From contig JAKSJB010000001.1 of the NCBI GenBank assembly GCA_024398475.1, positions 179,953 to 243,952 of the forward strand: a stretch of DNA of 64,000 nucleotides, written 5' to 3'. The notes under the pieces are model-generated. The model was not told the DNA's origin. It saw only the letters and a list, made by a program, of their open reading frames with translations, and did not search any database. The stretch comes from Bacteroidaceae bacterium (lineage in GTDB: Bacteria > Bacteroidota > Bacteroidia > Bacteroidales > Bacteroidaceae). This document shows, piece after piece, positions 1-7,682 of this stretch. The translations under genes and the position numbers were made by a program. Position 1 is the stretch's first letter. The number at the start of each line of letters is the position of its first letter.

Positions 1-2
1 AT

Positions 3-2267
3 GGTATAACTCGCCGTATCGTTTATGAGGGAAGAGCCGCCAAGGTGTTTGCTGACCATAAACAACTGGAGGCGATAGAGGCTTATTATAAGCAATGTGC
101 CGAACAGGGTGCCAATGAATATCAGATAGAAGAAAGCAAGAAAGCGGTGACGCAGATGAACAAGATTCTGGGTGACCCAAAGCGATTGGCAGTGGTGGCA
201 CGTGATTTCATTGAACATTATGAGAAGCGCATAGAAGAAGGAAGCACCGTTTGTGGCAAGGCAATGTTTGTGTGCTCCAGTCGTGAAATAGCCTACGACC
301 TATATAAACAAATAGTTGCCTTGCGTCCCGAATGGGAAGAAAAGATAGGCTCTGAAGACCAAACACCAGTAGAGCGCATCCGACTCGTGATGACTCGTGA
401 GAAGGATGATGACCCGAAACTGCGTGAGTTGATTGGTTCTGACGAAGATCGCAAGACGCTGGATGTCCTGTTTAAAAACCCCGACTCAAATTTCAAGATT
501 GCTGTCGTCGTGTCAATGTGGATAACAGGCTTTGATGTACCTTGTCTTGACACGATGTATATTGATAAGCCTTTGCAGAAGCATACATTGGTACAGACCA
601 TTTCAAGGGTGAACCGTGTATATGAGGGCAAGGATAAGGGACTGGTGGTTGACTACATCGGTATCAAGAGCAATATGAATAATGCTCTGAAGCAATATGC
701 TGGTAATGGTGATATGGGCGACAATGTGGAAACCATAGAACAAAGCGTGACGATGGTTAAAGATGAGCTGGACATCTTGCACCGAATGTTTCATTCTTTC
801 GATTACAGCAAGTTCTCCACGGGTACGCCATTGGAGCAATTGGAATGTCTAAAATATGCTGCAGAGTTCGTACAGGCTACAGAGAAAACCCAAAACCTGT
901 TTATGGGCCATGCAAAGAAACTGAAGTCTGCTTACAATCTCTGTTCCAATCATGAGGCTATCAGCGATAAGGAACGTGAGGATATCCACTTCTTCACGGG
1001 GGTACGTTCTATCATTTACAAACTGACCAAAGGTGACGCTCCTGATGCTTCGCAGATGAACCGTAAAGTAAGCCAAATGATTGCAGAAGCCTTGCAATCG
1101 GACGGAGTGGAGGAAGTGGCTCAGGTAAATACAAGTACAAAAGACTTGGACTTGCTGAGCGAGGACTATATGTTGAGGTTGGAAAAACTGAAGTTGCCCA
1201 ATACCAAAGTGAAGTTAATGGAGAAACTGCTACGGACAGTTATCACCGACTTCAAGAAAGTAAACAAGATGAAGGGCGTGGACTTTACTAAGCGCCTGAA
1301 TGCATTGGTACAGCGATATAATGACCGAAGTGATAATGCCGTGTTTGCCGAAGAAGTGCTTAATGAAGTTGCCAAGCAAATGGCAGAACTGCTGAAGGAG
1401 GTAAACAAAGAGAAGAAATCGTTCAAGGACTTAGGCATCACTTATGAGGAAAAGGTTTTTTACGATATTCTGAAAGAGATTGCTCATAAGTTCGGCTTTG
1501 AATATCCAGAGGATAAACTGTTGACACTTGCAGCTGCCGTGAAGAAGATGGTGGATGATAAATCGAAATATACAGACTGGGCAAATCGTTCTGACATCAA
1601 GGCAGAGCTGCAGATGGACCTAATTCTGATACTTGCAGAACATGGCTACCCTCCAGTTCCGCAGGATGAAGTATTCAAGGAAATATTTGAGCAGGCAGAA
1701 AACTTTAAGAAATACGAACATGCAGATGAAGAAGATACTGCGAAAGTGGCACCTGTTATCTCTATATATCCCCGATTTGAGGATGAAGAAATGATGATAG
1801 CAGCTGAAGATATATTCATCTATGGCAGTATCCCTGTTGACTTGCCAAATACAAAACGTAAGGAGTTGACCAGTGGGAACTTGGATTTGGTTCTGATGTA
1901 CGCTATCGGAAGTGGCGCACGCCAGAAGACGGAGTCTGCAGGCAAAATTGCCTTGGGTATAAAAGAGGATATGTTGAAAGACGAACAAATGGTTGCATAC
2001 AAAAGCATTAAATACCTAATGTTCCATTACTGGAGCAATCCAAAGGCATACCTGTTGACTGGAGAACCTGTACTGGTTGATAAGGATGCTGTTCCGTCAG
2101 AATACCTGATTCGAATGGATAAGGATGCAGTAAAGTATCTGTTGTTGGATTATAATCCTCAGCAATCAGCAGATTTAGGGGATGTAAATATCTTAAAGAC
2201 TCAGCGAAGAGGTGAAATCAGATATCTTCCATTTGTTACGACATTAGAAAGTATTATAGATGAATAG
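3..2267 (+). CDS. hsdR: Type I restriction enzyme R subunit (HsdR), 5'-truncated by window edge
   Basis: C-terminal 754 codons of the ATP-dependent translocase/endonuclease subunit of a type I restriction-modification complex. The frame is open from base 3, so the start, the nuclease domain and the DEAD-box motifs lie upstream of the window. Visible are helicase motif V (WITGFDVPCLDTMYIDKPL, near base 520) and motif VI (QTISRVNRVYEGKDKG, near base 600), followed by the long helical C-terminal region that in this family docks on the methylase/specificity subunits. hsdM and hsdS are not in the window and are presumably upstream. The stop overlaps the start of the AbiH remnant by 8 bases, so a second defence gene was once translationally coupled to it. 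Family assignment is firm; activity cannot be judged from a fragment. Confidence 0.93.
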   Translation, partial: GITRRIVYEGRAAKVFADHKQLEAIEAYYKQCAEQGANEYQIEESKKAVTQMNKILGDPKRLAVVARDFIEHYEKRIEEGSTVCGKAMFVCSSREIAYDLYKQIVALRPEWEEKIGSEDQTPVERIRLVMTREKDDDPKLRELIGSDEDRKTLDVLFKNPDSNFKIAVVVSMWITGFDVPCLDTMYIDKPLQKHTLVQTISRVNRVYEGKDKGLVVDYIGIKSNMNNALKQYAGNGDMGDNVETIEQSVTMVKDELDILHRMFHSFDYSKFSTGTPLEQLECLKYAAEFVQATEKTQNLFMGHAKKLKSAYNLCSNHEAISDKEREDIHFFTGVRSIIYKLTKGDAPDASQMNRKVSQMIAEALQSDGVEEVAQVNTSTKDLDLLSEDYMLRLEKLKLPNTKVKLMEKLLRTVITDFKKVNKMKGVDFTKRLNALVQRYNDRSDNAVFAEEVLNEVAKQMAELLKEVNKEKKSFKDLGITYEEKVFYDILKEIAHKFGFEYPEDKLLTLAAAVKKMVDDKSKYTDWANRSDIKAELQMDLILILAEHGYPPVPQDEVFKEIFEQAENFKKYEHADEEDTAKVAPVISIYPRFEDEEMMIAAEDIFIYGSIPVDLPNTKRKELTSGNLDLVLMYAIGSGARQKTESAGKIALGIKEDMLKDEQMVAYKSIKYLMFHYWSNPKAYLLTGEPVLVDKDAVPSEYLIRMDKDAVKYLLLDYNPQQSADLGDVNILKTQRRGEIRYLPFVTTLESIIDE

Positions 2268-2381
2268 GGGCGTTCTTATAGGCAACGGATTCGACTTGGC
2301 TCATGGTCTTAAAACCAGTTTGAAAAGGTAAAAAAAGGTCGCGAGAATTATTATGTCAATGTTCGTGTAATCTGTTTCTAA
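2260..2381 (+). pseudogene. AbiH-family abortive-infection gene, remnant
   Basis: An ATG at 2260, overlapping the hsdR stop, opens a 23-codon frame reading MNRGVLIGNGFDLAHGLKTS and ending in TAA at 2331. The LIGNGFDLAHGL signature is the N-terminus of AbiH-like proteins, which are normally several hundred residues long. From 2319 a second frame (FEKVKKGRENYYVNVRVICF, stop 2379-2381) follows immediately. It could be the C-terminal tail of the same gene, which would mean nearly the whole middle has been deleted. The N-terminal match is seen in the sequence; the tail assignment is inference. Confidence 0.6.
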
Positions 2382-2515
2382 ACTATATTGATTTAGCAGT
2401 ACAAAGAACCAAAACGATTTTCAAATAACAATGTAATGTCAGGGAACTTCAAAGAAACTCAAACACGCAAATTGCGTAAACTCAAACAGTTTGTTTACGC
2501 ATTGTTTACGCAGAC

Positions 2516-2551
2516 AAAGAAAAAAGCACTTGCGATTACTCGTAAGTGCTT
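2516..2551 (-). terminator. Displaced tRNA terminator
   Basis: Arms AAGCACTT (2524-2531) and AAGTGCTT (2544-2551), extendable to 11 bp with one mismatch. Read on the minus strand a T-run follows. It lies just 3' of the displaced tRNA fragment, as the similar hairpin at 22951-22986 does for the intact tRNA, so it is probably the original chromosomal terminator of that tRNA. Confidence 0.65.
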
Positions 2552-2607
2552 GATTTTTAGCGTGGACCAGCCAGGGCTTGAACCTGGGACCTCCAGATTA
2601 TGAGTCT
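2542..2607 (-). repeat. att site, left end of the integrated element (displaced tRNA 3' half)
   Basis: Direct copy of 22977-23042. It contains the 3' half of the CAT-anticodon tRNA, from the anticodon loop to the acceptor end, plus trailing sequence. A 22-bp block (2586-2607 and 23021-23042) is identical and holds the crossover region; similarity stops abruptly after 2607. Further out there are only four substitutions. Two of them (A2573/T23008 and T2585/A23020) form one compensated base pair of the T stem, so both versions fold. Confidence 0.88.
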
Positions 2608-2695
2608 TTTCTATGGTGATTTCATGAGATTACAAATAATTCCAAATATCTGAAAATAAATACGTTTCAAATTTTGTGGTTTGCAGAAAATGTTG

Positions 2696-2704
2696 TAAAT
2701 TTGC
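2696..2704 (+). promoter_or_regulatory. Bacteroidetes -7 element for the integrase
   Basis: TAAATTTGC fits the TAnnTTTGC consensus and lies 78 bases before the integrase ATG. The 22-bp arm repeat lies between promoter and gene, so integrase bound at its arm sites could repress its own transcription (inference). Confidence 0.55.
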
Positions 2705-2720
2705 ACTGAATTTAGGTGTC

Positions 2721-2742
2721 TATGTTCACCTCATGTTCACCA
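2721..2742 (+). repeat. Arm-type repeat, left end
   Basis: A 22-bp sequence repeated exactly at 22926-22947. Each copy contains two ATGTTCACC units separated by TC. The copies lie 113 bp and 73 bp inside the two crossover cores and point the same way. This is the geometry of integrase or accessory-protein arm binding sites. Confidence 0.75.
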
Positions 2743-2781
2743 AAATACATTTTCAAACATCGATAAATAAAGGATTTAGCT

Positions 2782-4266
2782 ATGCCAAAGAAGAAGTTTA
2801 TGTTCACCGAATCGGCCGATTTAGCCAATTTTAACTACAAGGGCATATATGTGTCACTTACTATCGACACACGCAAATGGACCGTTACAAAAAGAGATGA
2901 AGCTGGCCATCCAGAAGAGCACGACCAATTTCAAGAGTTGCCGATTGTACTAAGAGTCACGAAAGATTCTAAGCGTCAATATCTACAAGTGGGTGAAAAA
3001 TGTACATGGAACGAATGGATGGAAATGTGTAAACACGAACAAAGCACAAGAGTGAGGTCTGATTCTGAAAGACGAGCGGAGCTAAAGAAACATCTTGCCA
3101 ACATAAAACCCTTAATATATGAGATGGCTGATGCTGGTGTGTTTTCTCTTGATCGGATTAAGGACAGATACAAAGGACTTGTTGATGATACCGGCGTTAC
3201 CATATATTCTATTTGGGACGAGTATATCCAGGGTAAGAAAAATGAAGAAGAATTTGGAACGGCAAGAGTGGGTAGAGATATTCGTAATCGTTTTATTAAA
3301 GACAATGGCAGCGAGGTCAAATTTTCCGACATCAACTTTGACTTCGTACAGAATTGGGTAAAAAAGATGCAGGATGCCGAACTGAGTACAACATATATCG
3401 GTATTAATTTACGCACGTTTCGTACTATTGTAAATATTGCCATCAGAAGAGGCCATGTTAAAGGCAATACGGAGGAAATGTTTAAGGACTCCGGATATAA
3501 CCAAATGGAAAGCCGAAAAGATAAATTTATGGCGGTGGAAGTCTTTCGACAGCTATATGAGTTTTGGGAGAAGGGTGAGGCAAAAGATGAGAATGGAAAG
3601 GAACTTTTCATTCCAAGGGACAAAAATGCGTTGTTCCGCGACCTCGGACTGTTTCTATTTATGTATTTTGCTAATGGCCAGAATTTAGCTGACACACTTC
3701 GATTAGAATATGACAATTGGTATTTTTCTTCTCAAGGAAAACAACTGAGATTCCAAAGACATAAGACAAAAAGACGTAATAAAAACTCCAGTGAGGTTAT
3801 TTTCCCTATTACATCAGAGGTTAAGAAGATTCTCGACAGACATGCTAACGAACCCAAACTAGGCCAGCGTGTATTCCCCATTTTGAGCAAATCCAAAACT
3901 CCAGAACAAGAACTGTGGGTGATACAACGATACAATAAATACATCCGCAAACATATGGCGAAAGTTGCCGAACTATTGAAGCTGGAGCGGATACCCACCT
4001 CAACTTGGGCACGTCATAGTTTCGCAACGAACCTGAACAATGCTGGTGTTCCTCGTGAATATATCAAAAGCAGCATGGCACATAGCACCAATAATGACGT
4101 CACGTCGAAATATATTGGCGCATATCCACTACCTAAGATGCAGGAGTATAATTCATATTTGCTCAAAATCCCACAAACCGTCACCAGTACGGAAGATTTG
4201 CTCAAAATTCTTAAGAACATGAGCGAGGAGGAACGTGCAGAACTCATGGCGGAGGCGTCAAAATAG
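2782..4266 (+). CDS. Tyrosine recombinase / integrase of the IME
   Basis: 494 residues with an N-terminal SAM-like DNA-binding region and a C-terminal catalytic domain. It would catalyse integration into and excision from the tRNA att site. Visible catalytic landmarks are ARHSFAT near residue 409 (Arg II), AHS near 433 and the tyrosine in KYIGAY near 444; the beta-lysine is probably in HKTKRRNK. At the first catalytic arginine the sequence reads YFANGQNLAD, with Asn where Arg is usual. The IntDOT group of Bacteroides integrases also lacks this arginine. The start follows AAAGGA and gives full length. Position next to the left att site identifies it as the element's own integrase. Confidence 0.92.
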   Translation: MPKKKFMFTESADLANFNYKGIYVSLTIDTRKWTVTKRDEAGHPEEHDQFQELPIVLRVTKDSKRQYLQVGEKCTWNEWMEMCKHEQSTRVRSDSERRAELKKHLANIKPLIYEMADAGVFSLDRIKDRYKGLVDDTGVTIYSIWDEYIQGKKNEEEFGTARVGRDIRNRFIKDNGSEVKFSDINFDFVQNWVKKMQDAELSTTYIGINLRTFRTIVNIAIRRGHVKGNTEEMFKDSGYNQMESRKDKFMAVEVFRQLYEFWEKGEAKDENGKELFIPRDKNALFRDLGLFLFMYFANGQNLADTLRLEYDNWYFSSQGKQLRFQRHKTKRRNKNSSEVIFPITSEVKKILDRHANEPKLGQRVFPILSKSKTPEQELWVIQRYNKYIRKHMAKVAELLKLERIPTSTWARHSFATNLNNAGVPREYIKSSMAHSTNNDVTSKYIGAYPLPKMQEYNSYLLKIPQTVTSTEDLLKILKNMSEEERAELMAEASK

Positions 4267-4445
4267 CTTATAACTTGGTGCAATCTGGCAAAAAAGTCGA
4301 GATTGCGCCAGATTATAACGCGCAAAACGTATAAGTGGACATATTTAGAGCCTTGAAATGAGTCAATATGGGAGTCAAAACGTGAATTATACAAAATAAA
4401 ATACAAAAAACATAAGATTTTGTCTTTTATGAAAGATAAAATTAT

Positions 4446-4454
4446 TATCTTTGC
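4446..4454 (+). promoter_or_regulatory. Bacteroidetes -7 element
   Basis: TATCTTTGC, perfect to TAnnTTTGC, 24 bases before the ATG of the ATPase gene. A TTG lies about 23 bases further upstream as a possible -33 element. Because the promoter overlaps the TTG at 4451, the ATG at 4478 is the more likely start. Confidence 0.6.
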
Positions 4455-4477
4455 AGCAAATCTCATCTATAAAAGAT

Positions 4478-5689
4478 ATGAACGTAATTGTAAGACAAAG
4501 TTATCTTGACAAGATAGCGAAGCATCTTGGTAAGGACACCATCATTATTATCGTTGGTCAACGTCGTGTTGGAAAGAGTTACACCCTGCGCCTCTTTAGG
4601 GATAAAGTGGCAGAAGATGCTCATTCAAACATTATCTTCATTGACAAAGAGAAACATGAGTTTGCTGACATTCAGACTGACCAGGACCTGAATGCCTATA
4701 TTGATGAACGTCGAGACAAGACTAAGACCAACTACATCTTGATAGATGAAGTTCAGGATATAGAAGGTTTTGAGAACAGTATTCGCAGTTATTATGAAGA
4801 GCCCGATATTGAAATCATTGTAACAGGCTCAAACTCCAATATGCTCAGCAGTGATTTGGCTAACAAATTAGGCGGTCGCTACAAGGAGATTTTCGTTCAG
4901 GCACTAAGCTACGAGGAATTCATGGAGTTTCACGAGTTGGCCGACAGTGATGATACATTGGCAAAGTATATTCAGCTTGGTGGATTGCCTGGTTTGAAAA
5001 AGATAGGACTTGACGAACAGGATGCAATGGAGTACCAGACGGATGTCTATAGCACCGTTCTGCTGAAGGATGTTATCAAGCGGAATAATATCCGCAATGT
5101 GCCTTTTCTGGAAAACCTTGTGCATTTCCTTGCTGATAATGCAGGAAAAATCATTTCTGCCAACAGCATAGCAAAGTATATGCGGTCGCAAGGTGAAAAC
5201 ATTACATCCACTGCTATTATCAATTATGCTAAGTATCTGTGCGAATCATACATGATCCACAAGGTGAACAGGTATGACATTCATGGACGGAAGATATTTG
5301 AGAGCAACGATAAATTTTATTTTGAAGACAACGGTATTCGCAATGCCCTTGTAGGTGGTTCGCGTGAGAGAGATATTGAAAAGGTGATAGAGAATATTAT
5401 CTATAATCACCTTGTCCGTCTGGGCTATGAAGTGATGGTCGGACAACTTCAGGCTGGTGAGATTGACTTTGTCTGTACAAAGTCCAAAGGTGAACGAATA
5501 TATGTGCAAGCTTCCTATATTATAGCCGACAATAACACCTATGAGCGTGAGTTTGGAAACCTTCGTGCCATCAAGGACAACTATCCCAAATATGTCATCT
5601 CTATGACACCATTGGTTACTAAGTCTGATGACAATGGCATAACCCATCTTCATCTCAGGAGATTCTTAACTGAAGGGTTGGAGAGGTAA
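4478..5689 (+). CDS. AAA_14/DUF4143 ATPase
   Basis: About 403 residues. The N-terminal ATPase has Walker A IVGQRRVGKSYTLR near residues 24-37 and Walker B YILIDEVQD near residue 88. The C-terminal half has the DUF4143 layout, ending in a PD-(D/E)XK-like stretch (RLGYEVMVGQLQAGEIDFVC...IYVQASY). These proteins are common in Bacteroidetes mobile elements and genomes, and their role is not established; suggestions include nucleic-acid handling and defence. It has its own promoter and sits as cargo between integrase and replication genes. The preferred start is ATG 4478. The fold call is secure; no function is claimed. Confidence 0.85.
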   Translation: MNVIVRQSYLDKIAKHLGKDTIIIIVGQRRVGKSYTLRLFRDKVAEDAHSNIIFIDKEKHEFADIQTDQDLNAYIDERRDKTKTNYILIDEVQDIEGFENSIRSYYEEPDIEIIVTGSNSNMLSSDLANKLGGRYKEIFVQALSYEEFMEFHELADSDDTLAKYIQLGGLPGLKKIGLDEQDAMEYQTDVYSTVLLKDVIKRNNIRNVPFLENLVHFLADNAGKIISANSIAKYMRSQGENITSTAIINYAKYLCESYMIHKVNRYDIHGRKIFESNDKFYFEDNGIRNALVGGSRERDIEKVIENIIYNHLVRLGYEVMVGQLQAGEIDFVCTKSKGERIYVQASYIIADNNTYEREFGNLRAIKDNYPKYVISMTPLVTKSDDNGITHLHLRRFLTEGLER

Positions 5690-5720
5690 TATGTATGACT
5701 TTTCACCCATAAAGCATCAT

Positions 5721-5765
5721 TTATTCCGCTATGGAGCTACAAAACTGGCAGTTTTAGCGGAATAA
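5721..5765. repeat. Inverted repeat between cargo genes
   Basis: Perfect 10-bp arms TTATTCCGCT (5721-5730) and AGCGGAATAA (5756-5765) with a 25-base loop, between the ATPase stop and the next gene. There is no T-run, so an operator is as likely as a terminator. Confidence 0.45.
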
Positions 5766-5809
5766 ACACGATTTTATCCCGAATTTAACATTTCAAAGTG
5801 TTTGTCCCT

Positions 5810-7198
5810 ATGGATGAAAAAGTACTATTAGATTGGAAGAATGCAAATGAAGAAGTGTATTCTAAGTTTAAGCAAGACTTGGAAGAACAACTGCTGAAGC
5901 CATACCATCAGACCATCTTAGACCTCGGTGACGGCAATGCAGAATTGCTGCAATCGGTCATCGCCAATCTTTATGCCGTTTCGTCTAAAGATGGCTTCGA
6001 TATAGAAAAGCTATATTCTAAGACTATTCAGTCTGGTGAAGTGTCTTCATATTGCTTGTGTTGCTATCTTCAGTTTGACAATGGGGCTGAGCATCTTGCA
6101 AAAGTCTTTGCTGAAAAGTCCGAAGAACCAGGAGCCAAAGAGATTATAGATGCCATTGCTGAATACAAACGGCTTTTCAATAATTTCAAGCATCAGGAAA
6201 CAGCGGAGATAACTTCAAACGAGTTGAATGTATTGACTCTTCGCCGTTGGCATTATGATCATCCCCAAGAATATTCTGAATTTACAGCTTTGTTCCAGAA
6301 AGCATACGATGGTGACATGACCTTTGTCCAGAACAACTTTTTTATTCTTATGGAAATGATGTCCTTCAATGGTGTCAAAGGCATGATGAAAATCGTTGCA
6401 AGTCTATTCCCTGGCAACAAGCACTATGAGCAAAGTCTTTCAGCTACAGAGAGCAATCCTTTGAAGGAACGCCTTGAAAGTTTGCTGGATTCATCTCTGA
6501 ACGACAGTGCTATCCGTGAAAGGCTACTCCACAAGAATCCATACCTTTTCAGTATATTCTATTGGTTGGTATTTGACAACGGTTTTCTTCATGCTGCCGA
6601 CCTCATATCTCACAACTTCTTAAATGCAGATGCTCCATATTGGGAAAGGCAGGTAGGACGGCGGGCGGTTGAGGCACTTATCAATACCAGCATAGATAAG
6701 GCTCACTATTCAAAGAGTCAGTGGAAGGAAATGAGCCAGAAGATAAAGAAAGGAGAAGAGAAGCAGGTAATCAACTCTGTCTTGATTGAAGCGCAAAGTC
6801 GCAGAGGCAGGAAAAAGACATTCGTCCTTTTGGAAGAACTGCTGATGCCTAAGCATGCATATGTTCTGACCAAAGAAATTCAGAATATACTCTTTGAATG
6901 GAAGAAACTGGATGACACGGACACCATACTGGCGTTCCTTTTTGCAGCTTTGGTGGACGGAAAGCTTACAAGTGCAAAATACAACTACCGAACATTTCAT
7001 GCTGCCATGCGTGAGAAATTTCCAGATAGCAATATCAACATAGGCTACGATTGGGGCGAAGCTCTTTATAATGCCATCATGTCCGAGGACTTCACATACA
7101 ACATCAGCGTTTCAGATGCTCAGATAAAGCGAGGGCGAAAGTATGTGACGGACATAAAACTTAGGCTACTTTCCGTAATCAATCCCAATATCAAATAA
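5810..7198 (+). CDS. Hypothetical cargo protein, 462 aa
   Basis: Not recognised with confidence. The protein is soluble, largely helical and acidic in its first half, with no signal peptide or membrane span. It has a basic patch (QIKRGRKYVTDIK) near the C-terminus and a cysteine cluster (YCLCCYL) near residue 80. It may belong to a Bacteroidales-only DUF found on integrative elements (DUF6043-like is a guess). The frame is open from GTG 5798, but ATG 5810 (MDEKVLLDWKNANEE) is the more natural start. It is followed by a good terminator, so it ends the first cargo unit. A tie to the preceding ATPase is suggested only by adjacency. Confidence 0.6.
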   Translation: MDEKVLLDWKNANEEVYSKFKQDLEEQLLKPYHQTILDLGDGNAELLQSVIANLYAVSSKDGFDIEKLYSKTIQSGEVSSYCLCCYLQFDNGAEHLAKVFAEKSEEPGAKEIIDAIAEYKRLFNNFKHQETAEITSNELNVLTLRRWHYDHPQEYSEFTALFQKAYDGDMTFVQNNFFILMEMMSFNGVKGMMKIVASLFPGNKHYEQSLSATESNPLKERLESLLDSSLNDSAIRERLLHKNPYLFSIFYWLVFDNGFLHAADLISHNFLNADAPYWERQVGRRAVEALINTSIDKAHYSKSQWKEMSQKIKKGEEKQVINSVLIEAQSRRGRKKTFVLLEELLMPKHAYVLTKEIQNILFEWKKLDDTDTILAFLFAALVDGKLTSAKYNYRTFHAAMREKFPDSNINIGYDWGEALYNAIMSEDFTYNISVSDAQIKRGRKYVTDIKLRLLSVINPNIK

Positions 7199-7205
7199 AT
7201 TCTTC

Positions 7206-7234
7206 AGGATGCTCATTCAGGGCATCCTTTTTTG
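7206..7234 (+). terminator. Rho-independent terminator
   Basis: AGGATGC (7206-7212) and GCATCCT (7222-7228) form a 7-bp stem with a 9-base loop, followed by TTTTTTG. It is 8 bases after the stop of the 462-aa gene. Confidence 0.8.
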
Positions 7235-7281
7235 TTGCAATCTAGGCATAATTGTTAAAAAGAAGCCCTGATTTGTTAAGT

Positions 7282-7320
7282 TTACCTCGGCAGAAATCAA
7301 TGCATTTTTTGCCGAGGTAA
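7282..7320. promoter_or_regulatory. Inverted repeat upstream of the HTH gene promoter
   Basis: Perfect 11-bp arms TTACCTCGGCA (7282-7292) and TGCCGAGGTAA (7310-7320), ending 18 bases before a -7 element. No T-run follows. This looks like an operator for the replication/mobilization operon, perhaps bound by the HTH protein itself (inference). Confidence 0.5.
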
Positions 7321-7338
7321 CACCCCATGACATTACAG

Positions 7339-7347
7339 TAATTTTGC
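7339..7347 (+). promoter_or_regulatory. Bacteroidetes -7 element
   Basis: TAATTTTGC, perfect to consensus, 20 bases before ATG 7368. It probably drives the HTH-DUF3987-primase-Toprim series. Confidence 0.6.
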
Positions 7348-7367
7348 AGCAGAAAAAAATAAAATTC

Positions 7368-7667
7368 ATGTATATGTCAGGAAATTTCATTATGCTTAAC
7401 ATGGACGAGCTCAGGCAAGTCATCACTGAAATCGTAGAAGGAATTTGCGATAGAAACAGACAAAATGAAGTGCCTTCCGTTGAGGAAGACGAGTGGTTAA
7501 CCCGTGATGAGGTGTGCAAGATGCTGCATATCACATACACGACTCTATGGAGAAAGGAGGAAGAGGGATCAATTACAAAACACAAGATGGGGCGACGCAA
7601 CCTCTATTCTAAAAAGGAGATTGAGTCTTTGCTTGTATCGGCTGTAGGAACAACATCCCAAAAGTAA
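7368..7667 (+). CDS. HTH_17 / excisionase-like DNA-binding protein
   Basis: 99 residues from ATG 7368. A MerR-like winged helix of the helix-turn-helix-17 (Xis-like) type covers the last 55 residues: WLTRDEVCKMLHITYTTLWR, then a basic wing (HKMGRRNLYSKKEI). Small proteins of this type precede primase genes in many Bacteroidetes integrative elements, where they act as excisionase/recombination directionality factors or as regulators. The next gene starts 15 bases after the stop with an unusually good AAGGAGG site, so the two are co-transcribed. Excisionase versus regulator cannot be decided from sequence. Confidence 0.8.
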   Translation: MYMSGNFIMLNMDELRQVITEIVEGICDRNRQNEVPSVEEDEWLTRDEVCKMLHITYTTLWRKEEEGSITKHKMGRRNLYSKKEIESLLVSAVGTTSQK

Positions 7668-7682
7668 GGAGGATCGATTGTA

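Noticed and set aside
2542..2607. A second complete tRNA gene at the left att site
   Set aside because: Only the 3' half is present; similarity ends in the anticodon arm and no 5' half follows.
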